A stretch of 64,000 nt of DNA from Thiorhodovibrio winogradskyi (GTDB lineage: Bacteria > Pseudomonadota > Gammaproteobacteria > Chromatiales > Chromatiaceae). Shown one piece after another: positions 18,582 to 27,917 of the stretch. The notes under the pieces were generated by a model. The model was not told the DNA's origin and ran no database searches. It was given only the letters and a program-made list of their open reading frames with translations. The stretch covers positions 248,001 through 312,000 of the forward strand of contig NZ_CP121472.1 in assembly GCF_036208045.1 (NCBI RefSeq), read 5' to 3'. Numbering within the stretch: position 1 is the first letter of the stretch; every line of letters begins with the position of its first letter. The position numbers were made by a program, and so were the translations under genes.

Positions 18582-19352
18582 TCAGGCAAGATCTCGCGGC
18601 TGCCCGGTTCTGGGTGAAGACTCGCGGCTCTGTCTGGCTGCAGCAGTTGCATCAGTGGCATCCGTTGTCGACCTGGCCTCAAGCGGACAACTACCAGGCT
18701 CGACCGCCTGCACGTGACGCATTAAGTAAAAAGACTGCGCAATCACAAAGGCCAGCGTCAACCCCATCATACCGAACAGCTTGAAGTTGACCCAAATCGC
18801 CTCGCTTGTCCGTGCGCTTTCGCACAGTGTCAGCAGCTCGCCGGTGAAAGAGGTCGCGCAATGAGTAAGATCCATCTCCGGCATGCCACTGGCTGCGATC
18901 AGCGCCTGTTGAGCGGCAAAAAAGCCGCTGCCAACGTAGATGACATAAAGATTGGCCAAACCAGATACAAAGAAAAACCCAACCCAGGCCCAGTTGAGCC
19001 GCCGCCAGATGGCCCCCGGTGCATGCACCGCCAGCCCCATCATGCGCTCCGTCAGAGGCTTGTGGCCCACCCAGAAGCTGCCGAGAAAGACGCCGGCAAA
19101 CAGCCAGTTGATGATCGTAGGCTTCCACATGACAAAAATCGGGTCGCGCAGCGCCAGGGTTAAACCGCCAAAGAGCAATAGCAGCCCCAGAGTGATCAGA
19201 TGCATCTTTTCCACCCGCCCATGGCGCCATCGCGACCAGCCCACCTGCGCGGCCGCGGCCGCGATGGCCACCAGGGTAGCGATATAGATGCCAGAGAGTT
19301 TGTAGGCGATGAAGAACAGAATGACCGGGAGAAGATCGGTGAAAAATTTCAT
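18582..19352 (-). CDS. yciB: Inner-membrane septation protein YciB (IspZ/IspA family) with an insertion
   Basis: Polytopic inner-membrane protein of the YciB family, involved in envelope integrity and septation. The N-terminal half is typical ([60 protein letters not shown]). After the fourth or fifth membrane segment ([12 protein letters not shown]) there is an extra block of about 45 residues containing two Cys before the conserved [15 protein letters not shown]. The enteric protein has only a few residues there. A C-terminal tail of about 45 Ser/Thr/Ala/Arg-rich residues makes it 256 residues long instead of about 180. Start ATG at 19352; no strong Shine-Dalgarno sequence. Divergent from rnm. 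Confidence 0.9.
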   Translation of the reverse strand: MKFFTDLLPVILFFIAYKLSGIYIATLVAIAAAAAQVGWSRWRHGRVEKMHLITLGLLLLFGGLTLALRDPIFVMWKPTIINWLFAGVFLGSFWVGHKPLTERMMGLAVHAPGAIWRRLNWAWVGFFFVSGLANLYVIYVGSGFFAAQQALIAASGMPEMDLTHCATSFTGELLTLCESARTSEAIWVNFKLFGMMGLTLAFVIAQSFYLMRHVQAVEPGSCPLEARSTTDATDATAAARQSRESSPRTGQPRDLA

Positions 19353-19573
19353 AAAAGCTAGTTTCCGGGAGGCTGTGCAAGCTGATCGATGTTGGCGGCG
19401 TGCCTACGCCTGCCGAGCGTCCGCAAGCTCCATCGCATGGCGCATTCTATCTTAAGATACATCTGTCATTTCGGACTGAAACCCGATTCTGGTTTGAAGC
19501 ATGGGGATCTTGAACGCAAGCGCGTGGCGACCAACCGGATCAAAACCCGAGCAAATCGGTTAGACTTGACTCC

Positions 19574-20473
19574 ATGTGCAATTCACCTGATCTTCACACC
19601 CATTCCACCGCCTCCGATGGCACCCTGACACCGACCCAACTGGTGCGACGCGCGGCCGCGGCACAGGTTCCCATCCTGGCGCTCACGGATCACGACACAC
19701 TGGCCGGCATTGCCGAAGCCCAGGGCGCGGCAGCCGACTGCAACCTGCGGCTGGTGCCTGGCGTTGAGATTTCGGTGACCTGGCAGAACCAGACGGTTCA
19801 TATTCTGGGACTGGGCGTTGACCCCAGGAATCCAACATTGAATGCCGGCCTTGAAGACCTGCGCGGCTTTCGCCACTGGCGTGCCGAGGAGATTGGCCGA
19901 CGCTTGGACAAAGCCGGCTATGCCGGCGCCTTCGAAGGCGCCAAGGCCCTGTCCAATGGCCGGTTGATCGGACGCACGCATTTCGCGCGCTTTCTGGTCG
20001 CTCGCGGTGCCGCGGATGACGTGCGCGGGGTGTTCAAGCATTTTTTGGTCAAAGGCAAACCCGGGCATGTGCGCGGCCAATGGGCAGAACTGGCGGATGC
20101 GGTCGGCTGGATTCGCGCCGCTGGTGGTCAGGCGGTGATTGCCCACCCGGCCCGCTATGGTCTGACGCGCTCCAAGCTTTTGCGCCTGATCACTGAGTTC
20201 AAGGCCGCTGGCGGCACCGGGATCGAGGTCATCTCCGGCAGCCACAGCCGCGATGAGTATTTTGTCTTTGCCCGCCATGCGCGCGAGCAGGGACTGCTGG
20301 CCTCGGCCGGTTCGGACTTTCACGGTCCGGAGCAACCATGGATTGAGCTTGGCCGGCTGCCAAAGCTGCCGGAGGGCTGCACGCCCATCTGGCAGGATTG
20401 GCCCATTGCTCAAATCGGCATTCCATACTGGCACCCAAACCACAATGGCGCAGTTCTTCGATCTTCACCCTGA
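19574..20473 (+). CDS. rnm: RNase AM / PHP-domain 5'-3' exoribonuclease (YciV family)
   Basis: PHP-domain metal-dependent phosphoesterase of the YciV/RNase AM type, which in E. coli degrades short RNAs 5'-3' and matures the 5' ends of rRNAs. Metal ligands are visible in DLHTHSTASDG (HxH), LTDHDTLAG, PGVEIS, the IAHPARY segment and the C-terminal GSDFHGP. The 299-residue length fits the family. The ATG at 19574 opens on the conserved motif; TAGACT 8 bp upstream could be a -10 box. It overlaps the start of yciO by 29 bp, and rnm-yciO adjacency is common in gammaproteobacteria. Confidence 0.92.
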   Translation: MCNSPDLHTHSTASDGTLTPTQLVRRAAAAQVPILALTDHDTLAGIAEAQGAAADCNLRLVPGVEISVTWQNQTVHILGLGVDPRNPTLNAGLEDLRGFRHWRAEEIGRRLDKAGYAGAFEGAKALSNGRLIGRTHFARFLVARGAADDVRGVFKHFLVKGKPGHVRGQWAELADAVGWIRAAGGQAVIAHPARYGLTRSKLLRLITEFKAAGGTGIEVISGSHSRDEYFVFARHAREQGLLASAGSDFHGPEQPWIELGRLPKLPEGCTPIWQDWPIAQIGIPYWHPNHNGAVLRSSP

Positions 20474-21068
20474 TAACCCCCAGCCGCGCCTGGTTGAGCG
20501 GGCGGCGGAGATTTTTCGCAACGGGGGCGTGGTCATCTACCCCACGGATACCTGCTATGCGCTTGGCTGTCATATCGGCGACAAGACGGCCATGGAGCGC
20601 ATTCGTCGCATCCGCCGGCTGGATGACAAGCACAATTTCACCCTGGTATGCCGCGACCTGTCCGACATCGCCACCTATGCGCGCATTGATAATCAGGACT
20701 ACCGGCTGCTCAAGTCCCTGACGCCCGGCCCCTACACCTTTGTTTACCAGGCCACCAAGCAGGTGCCGCGTCGCCTACTGCACCCCAAGCGCAAGGCCAT
20801 TGGTATCCGGGTGCCGGACACGCCTATCTGCCGCGCCCTGCTGGGCGCGCTCGATGAGCCCATTCTGAGTACCACGCTCATCCTGCCCGAGGACACTGAT
20901 CCCCTAACCGACCCCTTCGAGATGCGCGAGACGCTTGGGCATTGTGTGGATTTAATCATCGACGGTGGCTTCTGCGGCACCGAGCCGACCACCGTGGTGG
21001 ACATGACCGGCGCGACACCCGAGATTCTGCGCGCGGGCATGGGACCAGTCGAGGCGCTTGGCCTCTAG
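20445..21068 (+). CDS. yciO: YciO family (Sua5/YrdC-like) protein
   Basis: A 207-residue YrdC/Sua5-fold protein. The family includes threonylcarbamoyl-AMP synthases, but the YciO branch is only weakly linked to tRNA t6A synthesis. The nucleotide-binding signature is present (NGGVVIYPTDTCYALGC) with KHNFTLVCRDLSDIA and SLTPGPYTFV. The ATG at 20445 is chosen from homology (MAQFF.LHPDNPQ) although it overlaps rnm by 29 bp; an in-frame upstream start would extend far into rnm. The TAG stop shares the CTAG tetranucleotide with the stop of the convergent helicase gene. Confidence 0.93.
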   Translation: MAQFFDLHPDNPQPRLVERAAEIFRNGGVVIYPTDTCYALGCHIGDKTAMERIRRIRRLDDKHNFTLVCRDLSDIATYARIDNQDYRLLKSLTPGPYTFVYQATKQVPRRLLHPKRKAIGIRVPDTPICRALLGALDEPILSTTLILPEDTDPLTDPFEMRETLGHCVDLIIDGGFCGTEPTTVVDMTGATPEILRAGMGPVEALGL

Positions 21069-24000
21069 GGAACCTGGGTTCCCGTCGCCTGCCGCACAAA
21101 AAGCCGCGTCTCGGCCATCAACTCCGCGAATAGCGCCGGCGGCAGGGCATCACCGCCGTGCGCGAGTGCCAGCGCGCGGGTCAGCAGGGCGCCCTCGGCG
21201 GCGGACAGCGCGCCACTCGGCAGCACCTCGGTGTGCAGCCAGATGCCGGCGGTTTGCGCTGTCGGGGCTTCTTCCAGGCCGGCGCGCAAGCTGGCCGCGG
21301 CCAGCAGGGATTTCAGCAGCAGCTCCATGGCCGTGGCCATGCGGCCATGGTCGGCCAGCACGGTCGCGGCCTCCAGGTTGTCGCTGGCGCGCTTGACCAG
21401 GCGCGCACTGGCGGCCTTGGGTTGAGACTGGGGCGGGGTTTGGTAGAGCGGCTCGCTGTCGGCCACGGGCGAGGCTTCACCAAGACGATTCAGACTCGCC
21501 AGGGTGCGCTTGTCGATCAGGGCAATGGGAATCTCGCCGGCCTGCTCGGCGGCCAGGCGGTCATCCTCGGCGCTGACCTGATCGAGCACCAGCAGCAGAC
21601 CGCCGGACTGGCCCTGGCGCACCCGGGTGCCGAGAATGCGCTCGATGCGAATACCGAAACTCTGTTGCAAGCCGAGCACCGCCTGGCGCACCGCCTCGCT
21701 GTGCCGGGCATTCTCGACGGCGCGCTCGCCTGGGGCCGAACTCGTGGGGGCCGACTCCACCGTCTCCGCGGGCGTCTGATCGCCCGGATCGGCCCCGGTC
21801 TCTGGCCGCACCCCCTGTCCCGCCTCCGCCGTGGTGGCCAAATCCTCCGCCAGCACCTCGGCCAGGCGCTTGGAGATGCCGACCACTTCCTCGGTCGCAT
21901 CCGGGTCGACCACATTGTCGAACAGGTGGCGCTTGCCCTGCACCAGCGACAGCACCCGTTCCTCGTAGGAATTGGCCGCCACCAGCAGCAGAATCTGCAC
22001 CTTCTGCGTTTGCCCCAGGCGATGGATGCGGGCGATGCGTTGATCGAGCACCGCCGGATTCCAGGGGATGTCGAGATTGACCAGCACGGCGGCGTTTTGC
22101 AGATTCAGCCCCACCCCGCCGGCATCGGTCGACAGGAACACCTGCACGCCGTCGTCCTCGCGAAAGGCATCCATGAGCGCGCCGCGCTTGGGCGTTGGCA
22201 CCCCGCCATGCAGGCGCACCGTGCCCAGGCCAAGAGCACGGGCGCGACGCTCGGCCAGCGCGGTCATGCGCTCCCATTGGGAGAAAACCACGGCTTTCAG
22301 GCCTGTATTCACACACAGCTCGGTCAGAATGGTGTCCAGCTCATCGAGCTTGGGCGAGCCGACGCTGTGTTCATCCACCAATTCGGCCGCATCGCAGGCC
22401 ATGCGCGCGCGCTGCAGTGCCGCCATCATGCGATTCTGCTCCGAGGGCGTCAGCGGCCGGCGCTTCATGATGGTGGCCAGGCGCCCGGCGGCGGCCACTG
22501 CCTCGTCGTGAATTTCCTGCTGCGCCGGGGTCAGCTCCAGGTCGACGCGCGTTTCGATGCGCTCGGGGAGCTGATCGCGCACCAAGGTGCGGTCGCGGCG
22601 CAGCATCACCGATTTGAGCCGCCGGCGCAGCTCGGAGAGATTGCGATAGCCCAGCACCTTGCCGCGCTCGTCGGTGATGTGAAAGTCCACCAGGTAGCGC
22701 CACAGCGGGCCGAGTACCCGGGCGTCGATCACTTGCATCAGGCTGTAGAGATCCTCCAGCCGGTTTTCGAGCGGCGTGCCTGTCAACACAAAGGCGTAGC
22801 GTGAGCCGATGCGCTTGACCGCCGAGGCGATCTTGGTGCGCCAGTTCTTGATGCGCTGGGCTTCGTCAAGAATCAGCAGATCCGGGCGCAGACGCTCATT
22901 GATGACCGAGAGATCGCGCATGACCAGCTCATAGTTGACGACAAAAAACCCCTGCTGGCCGCCATACTGTACTTGCCGCGTGACCACGGGTCCAGTGATG
23001 ATGCGTGCTCGCGAGCCGGTGAATTTCTCGATCTCCCGCGCCCACTGGAGCTTGAGCGAGGCCGGGCAGACAACCAGCACCCGCTCGACCTGCTCGTGGC
23101 GATGCAGCCAGTATGCAGCGGCAATGGCCTGAAGCGTCTTGCCCAAACCCATGTCATCGGCCAGCAGCGCGCGCCCATGCCCGGCGAGAAAGGCCACGCC
23201 TTCCACCTGGTAGGGATAGAGCCTGGCGCGCACGCCGGGGAGCTGACCACCACCGGCGCGAATCTGCTCGCCAATCGCCTGGGCGCGCACCGCGCGACTG
23301 GCGTCCTCTGCCAGGCGCCTCGCATGGCCGGCGGCATCATCGCCTATGATCAAGTCCGGGCGCTCGCCCAGGCGCGCGGCAAAGCGCGGAAAATCCTCCG
23401 CTGGGCGGCCGCGAAAATCACCCGCGGCATCGAAATAGTCATCCAGCAGCGGCTCGAGCGCCGGATCGGGACTGGCACCGCGATGCAGGCGAATGCGCGG
23501 CGCGCGCTCCGCCTCCCAGTCGAGATAGACATAACCGACCGGCGGGGATTGGCGTTTGAGCGCGTCAATGCGCGGATGCAGACGATCAATGCGATGCAGC
23601 ACCGCCTCGATATGCTTGCAGGTACCGAGCTGGTTGGTGGCGAAATCCGGGCAGGTGCAATAGTTGGCGCGATCGTTCAGCGAGCGGATGTGCACCCGAT
23701 AGCTGACCGGGAAATGGGTGGTCGATTGCACCGAGCGAGCGCTCCAGGTGCCATAAACTGGCACCTCGTCAAGCAACTCCGCCGACAGCGGCACAACCTG
23801 CACCTCGGCGCGCCCGCGCGCGATACGCTCCTCGAGCGCGGCCAGCTGGGCATCGCGCACCAGCTGACCATCGGCTGGCTGTTTGGCGTGATCGATCAGC
23901 AGGGCTAGCGCATGGACGCACAGCTTGCCTGGCTTGTCACCCGCATCGCCGGTCTCACCCTGGGCCTCACCCCGGGTCTCGCGCGTGGCGTCGCAATCGC

Positions 24001-24220
24001 AGACCGCGCGCAAGCGTCCCCCGGCATCCAGGGTCAGCTCGACACAGAAGAGCGCGTCGTCGGCCTCATCCTCGACCTCGCCACTGAGCTGATTGCCGTC
24101 GCGGACTTGCTCAGTCACCCGGTGGTCGTTGGCATAGCCCACCGCCTGGCGCAGGGTCTCGGACGAAGACAGGGCCGCGAGCTGGTCGTGGTCGAGCAGA
24201 AAAGGATCGTTTCGGTCCAT
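21065..24220 (-). CDS. SNF2-family DNA-dependent ATPase with two SWIM zinc-finger motifs
   Basis: Large (1051-residue) helicase-like remodelling ATPase. Numbering from the ATG at 24220: a SWIM-type CxC...CxH motif at about 74-103 (CDC ... CVH), and a second at about 188-203 (CTCPDFATNQLGTCKH). The SNF2 domain then shows Walker A ADDMGLGKT near 355-362, the Walker B variant LLILDEAQ near 450-455 and LTGTPLENRLEDL. Helicase C-terminal motifs include KAVVFSQW, LSTDAGGVGLNLQ and QRIARIHRLGQ. A basic/acidic C-terminal region of about 270 residues follows. A GTG at 24262 is an alternative start; neither start has a clear Shine-Dalgarno sequence. It is probably a stand-alone DNA-transaction enzyme; no methylase or nuclease partner is adjacent, so I do not call a defence system. 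Confidence 0.9.
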   Translation of the reverse strand: MDRNDPFLLDHDQLAALSSSETLRQAVGYANDHRVTEQVRDGNQLSGEVEDEADDALFCVELTLDAGGRLRAVCDCDATRETRGEAQGETGDAGDKPGKLCVHALALLIDHAKQPADGQLVRDAQLAALEERIARGRAEVQVVPLSAELLDEVPVYGTWSARSVQSTTHFPVSYRVHIRSLNDRANYCTCPDFATNQLGTCKHIEAVLHRIDRLHPRIDALKRQSPPVGYVYLDWEAERAPRIRLHRGASPDPALEPLLDDYFDAAGDFRGRPAEDFPRFAARLGERPDLIIGDDAAGHARRLAEDASRAVRAQAIGEQIRAGGGQLPGVRARLYPYQVEGVAFLAGHGRALLADDMGLGKTLQAIAAAYWLHRHEQVERVLVVCPASLKLQWAREIEKFTGSRARIITGPVVTRQVQYGGQQGFFVVNYELVMRDLSVINERLRPDLLILDEAQRIKNWRTKIASAVKRIGSRYAFVLTGTPLENRLEDLYSLMQVIDARVLGPLWRYLVDFHITDERGKVLGYRNLSELRRRLKSVMLRRDRTLVRDQLPERIETRVDLELTPAQQEIHDEAVAAAGRLATIMKRRPLTPSEQNRMMAALQRARMACDAAELVDEHSVGSPKLDELDTILTELCVNTGLKAVVFSQWERMTALAERRARALGLGTVRLHGGVPTPKRGALMDAFREDDGVQVFLSTDAGGVGLNLQNAAVLVNLDIPWNPAVLDQRIARIHRLGQTQKVQILLLVAANSYEERVLSLVQGKRHLFDNVVDPDATEEVVGISKRLAEVLAEDLATTAEAGQGVRPETGADPGDQTPAETVESAPTSSAPGERAVENARHSEAVRQAVLGLQQSFGIRIERILGTRVRQGQSGGLLLVLDQVSAEDDRLAAEQAGEIPIALIDKRTLASLNRLGEASPVADSEPLYQTPPQSQPKAASARLVKRASDNLEAATVLADHGRMATAMELLLKSLLAAASLRAGLEEAPTAQTAGIWLHTEVLPSGALSAAEGALLTRALALAHGGDALPPALFAELMAETRLFVRQATGTQVP

Positions 24221-24470
24221 CACACAAAGTTCTGAAGCGGTGGAGGATGTAGCGCGGGCCACGCCGCGAGAGCAGGCAGCAGGCGCCAGGGTTGGGCGAT
24301 GCCCAGAAAATTCCCCTGTCTTGGCCTTGGTCTAGGCCAGGGTCCAGGCCAGGATTCCTTGTTGGGCAGGATCACCTCTCCCGGAGGTGCCTCCGGCGCT
24401 TGGCTCGGCATGGAATGCTGTTCCCCGGGCGGCGCCTGCAAGATGACGTCTGCAAGAGACGCTTGCAAGA

Positions 24471-24830
24471 TTATAGGGAGGATTGCTGAAAAGCGACCAA
24501 GGAGGGAATCATGATCGCGAGCACGATGCTGACCAAAGCCAGAACCAGCGCCAACAGCAGCAGGATGCCAAGCATCTTGAAATAGGTTGCCAGCCGTTCC
24601 AAGGCCCCTTGCAGTGCCACCTCGCTGCCGAGTCGTTCGGCCTCCCCAATGAGCTCACTCGCCTTGTAGAGCAGCAGCCCCATCCAAATCGGAATCCAGG
24701 CCACCAAGATGCCGACAATGGACAAGGCTGTCAGCCCTCCCTGAATCATCAACAAGACGCCCGCGAACTTCATCCAGCCGCGCGCATTGGCGAGCGGGCC
24801 TACGAGTTTCATGATCATCGCATCTGTCAT
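24471..24830 (-). CDS. Small membrane protein, DUF5362-like
   Basis: A 119-residue protein with two strongly hydrophobic regions (FAGVLLMIQGGLTALSIVGI continuing into VAWIPIWMGLLLY, and ILLLLALVLALVSIVLAIMI). Between them is an amphipathic helix (ASELIGEAERLGSEVALQG). The sequence is reminiscent of the DUF5362 family; function unknown. AGGAG stands before the ATG at 24830, favouring this start over one at 24890. It lies 250 bp upstream of the helicase on the same strand; the gap between them has no gene, only short CCAGG-rich repeats and a short GC dyad. Confidence 0.75.
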   Translation of the reverse strand: MTDAMIMKLVGPLANARGWMKFAGVLLMIQGGLTALSIVGILVAWIPIWMGLLLYKASELIGEAERLGSEVALQGALERLATYFKMLGILLLLALVLALVSIVLAIMIPSLVAFQQSSL

Positions 24831-25208
24831 GTCTGAGCTCCTGATGTGATTGTGATGGAAACGGAAAACCGCCGGCGATTGACAGGCCATCTTACCTTAC
24901 CCGCGCCACGGGGGTTTCGCTCAGGTGCGCGGCACTGCCCGCACCATGCATAACACTAGCCCCTCCCCAGAGTCTCTGCCGGAATTTCTGCCCGAATTTC
25001 TGCTGGAATCACTGCTGGGGAAAACCGGCGGGGAAACTGGCAGGGGTAATCGGCTTGCCCAACGCTTTTCGGAACTGCTCGTCACGGACGCGTCACAATT
25101 GGCGGCTAGCATCTTGGAGTTGTCAACCGGGCTCAGCCGGCAACGGGCAGGCATGAGTCACTTTATCAAGATCATCCCGCATTGAGCGTGAGGCGAGGAG
25201 TTTTGCCA
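24831..25208. other. Intergenic region with 12-bp tandem repeats and a doubtful small frame
   Basis: A 378-bp divergent spacer between the DUF5362-like gene and phnD. It contains three to four degenerate 12-bp units (CTGCCGGAATTT, CTGCCCGAATTT, CTGCTGGAATCA) at 24976-25016. A plus-strand frame of 79 codons (24946-25185) covers it. Its C-terminal half (ASQLAASILELSTGLSRQRA) loosely resembles the tail of methyl-accepting chemotaxis proteins, so it may be a gene remnant rather than a live gene. No clear promoter was found for phnD; its Shine-Dalgarno GAGGAG is at 25195-25200. Confidence 0.4.
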
Positions 25209-26198
25209 ATGTCACAGCAGCCATGTTTTTCCTTTACCGCAAGATTCCGCGTCCGGCGCGGCCTGCTCGGCGCCCTTCTGGCACTAGGTTGCGCGCTATC
25301 CATCGCGCCCGTGCTAGCGCTCGATGCGCGCTACCAGGATGCCGACGGCGATCTGGTGGCGGATGCACCGACGGATCCCGGGGACTGGATCGATCCGGAT
25401 ACCCTGGTTTTTGCCTATACACCGGTGGAAGACCCCGCTGTCTATGCTGATGTATGGAGCGAATTTCTCGCGCACATGGAAGAAACCACCGGCAAGAAGG
25501 TGCAGTTTTTCCCGGTACAGTCCAATGCGGCGCAGATCGAGGCCATGCGTGCCGGACGCCTGCATATCTCTGGCTTTAATACCGGCTCCAATCCACTGGC
25601 GGTCAATTGCGCCGGCTTCGTGCCTTTCGCCATGATGGCGAGCGCGGATGATAGCTTTGGCTACGAAATGGAGATCATCACCCATCCAGACAGCGGCCTT
25701 GAGAAGGTCGAGGACATCAAGGGCGGCAAGCTGGCCTTTACCGCGCCAACCTCCAATTCCGGCTACAAGGCGCCCTCGGCTATTCTGAAAAGCGACTTCG
25801 ACCTGGTCGCCGAGCGCGATTTCGAACCCCTGTTCTCCGGCAAGCATGACAATTCCATCATGGGCGTGGCCAATGGCGACTATCCAGCCGCATCCGTGGC
25901 TAACTCGGTGCTGCGGAGAATGATCGCGCGCGATGTGATCAAGCCCGAGCAGATTGTCAGCCTGTACAAATCCCAGACGTTTCCGACCACCGGCTATGGC
26001 TATGTGTATAATCTAAAGCCGGAACTGGCTGATAAAATCAAGCACGCCTTCTTTACCTTCGACTGGGAAGGCTCGCGCCTGCAGGAGGAGTTCAAACAAT
26101 CCGGTGAGGCCAAGTTCATCCCTATCAGCTACAGCAAACACTGGGATGTGATTCGCAAAATCGACGCCGCCAATGGTGTCTCCTACAGTTGCAACTAA
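25209..26198 (+). CDS. phnD: Phosphonate/phosphite-type ABC transporter substrate-binding protein
   Basis: Periplasmic solute receptor of the PhnD/PtxB family, 329 residues. A Sec signal peptide ([19 protein letters not shown]) is followed by the family blocks [56 protein letters not shown] and [10 protein letters not shown]. Family knowledge supports phosphonate, phosphite or hypophosphite as ligand; the exact one cannot be read. GAGGAG sits about nine bases before the ATG at 25209. The 3' end overlaps phnC by 26 bp, opening a four-gene importer operon (phnD-phnC-phnE-phnE). Confidence 0.93.
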   Translation: MSQQPCFSFTARFRVRRGLLGALLALGCALSIAPVLALDARYQDADGDLVADAPTDPGDWIDPDTLVFAYTPVEDPAVYADVWSEFLAHMEETTGKKVQFFPVQSNAAQIEAMRAGRLHISGFNTGSNPLAVNCAGFVPFAMMASADDSFGYEMEIITHPDSGLEKVEDIKGGKLAFTAPTSNSGYKAPSAILKSDFDLVAERDFEPLFSGKHDNSIMGVANGDYPAASVANSVLRRMIARDVIKPEQIVSLYKSQTFPTTGYGYVYNLKPELADKIKHAFFTFDWEGSRLQEEFKQSGEAKFIPISYSKHWDVIRKIDAANGVSYSCN

Positions 26199-27081
26199 CA
26201 TTAACGCCCGGCTGCGCCTGATCGATCTCGCCAAGCATTATCGCGCGGGTGAGCTGGCGCTGGTCGGGGTCAGCCTGACGATACCCGCCGGTCAGGTGCT
26301 GGGGCTGATTGGGCCGTCCGGGTCCGGCAAATCCACGCTGATTCGTTGCATCAACCGTCTGGTGGAGCCAACCGCCGGGCAGGTGCTGTTCAATCCGGGC
26401 AGCGGCGCGGACTTGGATCTGACCCGCCTGGGTGCGTCTGGACTGCGTCGGGCGCGGCGGCGCATCGGCATGATTTTTCAGGAATATGCCCTGGTCGAAC
26501 GGCTCACGGTCATGGAGAACCTGCTATCCGGGCGGCTCGGCTATCTGCCCTTCTGGCGCTCCTGGCTGCGGCGCTTCCCGCCGGCGGACATTGCTCTAGC
26601 CTATCGATTGCTCGACCGGGTGGGTTTGCTGGAACATGCGAACAAGCGCGCTGATGCGCTCTCCGGCGGCCAACGCCAGCGCGTCGGCATTGCCCGGGCG
26701 CTGGCGCAGCAGCCCGCGTTGCTCCTGGTGGACGAACCCACCGCCAGCCTCGACCCCAAGACCAGTCGCCAGATCATGCGGCTGATTGTCGAGGTCTGCG
26801 CGGAGCACCAATTGGCTGCCATTGTGAACATCCATGACGTCGCCCTGGCGCGCCAGTTCATGATGCGTATTATCGGGCTCAATGCTGGGCGGATCGTCTA
26901 TGATGGCCTGCCCGAGGGACTCACGCCCGAGGTACTCACCACCATCTATGGCGAGGAGGACTGGGAAGTCACGCCAGAGGCTGGAAAGCACAGGGAGTAT
27001 CCACCAGCGGCAACAGCCGCCGCCGCCTTGAGCCCAGCATTGGCGCCAGCTTCCGCCGCCGAGATCACAAGGGCCTTGTGA
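26173..27081 (+). CDS. phnC: Phosphonate-type ABC transporter ATP-binding protein
   Basis: Cytoplasmic ATPase that powers the PhnD/PhnE importer, 302 residues. Walker A is GPSGSGKST, the Q-loop region [12 protein letters not shown], the ABC signature [15 protein letters not shown], Walker [13 protein letters not shown] and the switch His in VNIHDVALA. The C-terminal ~45 residues are an extra Ala/Pro-rich tail ([20 protein letters not shown]) beyond the usual family end. It starts inside the phnD 3' end and its stop overlaps the next start, implying translational coupling through the operon. Confidence 0.94.
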   Translation: MVSPTVATNINARLRLIDLAKHYRAGELALVGVSLTIPAGQVLGLIGPSGSGKSTLIRCINRLVEPTAGQVLFNPGSGADLDLTRLGASGLRRARRRIGMIFQEYALVERLTVMENLLSGRLGYLPFWRSWLRRFPPADIALAYRLLDRVGLLEHANKRADALSGGQRQRVGIARALAQQPALLLVDEPTASLDPKTSRQIMRLIVEVCAEHQLAAIVNIHDVALARQFMMRIIGLNAGRIVYDGLPEGLTPEVLTTIYGEEDWEVTPEAGKHREYPPAATAAAALSPALAPASAAEITRAL

Positions 27082-27917
27082 TGGGTCGGGAACCCTCGCC
27101 AAGCATCCAAGCGCTGGCTCCGGACGTCGTCCCAACCCAGTGGCGCCGACCGCCAATGATCGCCGATCCGCGCTTGCGCTGGGCGTTATTACTCGGCGGT
27201 CTGTTGTATTTGGTGTTGGGCATCCTCAGCCTGGAGGTCAACTGGTCACGCGCCGCCGAGGGCTGGGAGCGCGGCCTGCGCTTTTTTGGCGGCTTTTTGC
27301 AACTCGATGTCGGGCGTCGCTGGGGCGCGATTCAGCAGGGGCTGCTCGAATCCCTGACCATGACGGTCACCGCCACGGCCACTGGAATTCTTCTATCGCT
27401 GCCGGTTGGGCTGGGAGCGGCGCGCAATCTGTCTCCAGCGCCGCTGTATCTGCTGTGCCGGGCGCTGATCGCGGTGTCGCGCTCCCTGCAGGAGATCATC
27501 GTGGCGATTCTGTTCGTCGCCATGGTCGGCTTTGGCCCGCTGGCGGGTTTTTTGACCCTGAGTTTCGCCACCATCGGCTTTCTCGCCAAACTGCTGGCCG
27601 AGGACATCGAAGACATCAACGAGGCCCAGGCCGAGGCCGTGCGTGCCACTGGCGCCTCCTGGTGGCAGGTGCTCAACTATGGCATTCAGCCGCAGGTGAT
27701 GCCGCGCCTGATCGGCCTGTCGTTGTACCGACTCGATATCAACTTCCGTGAATCAGCCGTCATTGGTATCGTCGGTGCCGGTGGTGTGGGCGCGACACTC
27801 AACACCGCGCTTGATCGCTACGAATACGGCACGGCCGCGGTCATTTTGTTGCTGATCATCGCCATCGTGTTGGTGACCGAATACAGCTCGAGTTGGGTGC
27901 GGCGGTGGGTGCGGTGA
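27081..27917 (+). CDS. phnE: Phosphonate-type ABC transporter permease, first copy
   Basis: Inner-membrane permease of the PhnE family, 278 residues with about six hydrophobic segments. The EAA-type loop that contacts the ATPase is visible as EAVRATGASWWQVLNYGIQP. The conserved end reads YRLDINFRESAVIGIVGAGG. A GTG at 27078 immediately precedes the ATG at 27081; both overlap the phnC stop, and AAGGG is upstream. The stop overlaps the second permease start, so the two presumably form a heterodimeric channel. Confidence 0.93.
   Translation: MGREPSPSIQALAPDVVPTQWRRPPMIADPRLRWALLLGGLLYLVLGILSLEVNWSRAAEGWERGLRFFGGFLQLDVGRRWGAIQQGLLESLTMTVTATATGILLSLPVGLGAARNLSPAPLYLLCRALIAVSRSLQEIIVAILFVAMVGFGPLAGFLTLSFATIGFLAKLLAEDIEDINEAQAEAVRATGASWWQVLNYGIQPQVMPRLIGLSLYRLDINFRESAVIGIVGAGGVGATLNTALDRYEYGTAAVILLLIIAIVLVTEYSSSWVRRWVR

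Noticed and set aside
21158-22804. A 548-codon plus-strand open frame opposite the SNF2 gene
   Set aside because: The minus strand encodes all SNF2 helicase motifs here; the long antisense frame is a by-product of high GC codon bias, with no recognisable motif.
21065-24220. The SNF2 gene as part of a phage-defence system
   Set aside because: No methylase, nuclease, PLD or DUF partner of known SNF2-containing defence systems is adjacent, and the neighbours are housekeeping genes.
24381-24396. CCGGAGG/CCTCCGG dyad between the DUF5362-like gene and the SNF2 gene
   Set aside because: The loop would be two bases and there is no T-tract; chance GC-rich dyad is likely.
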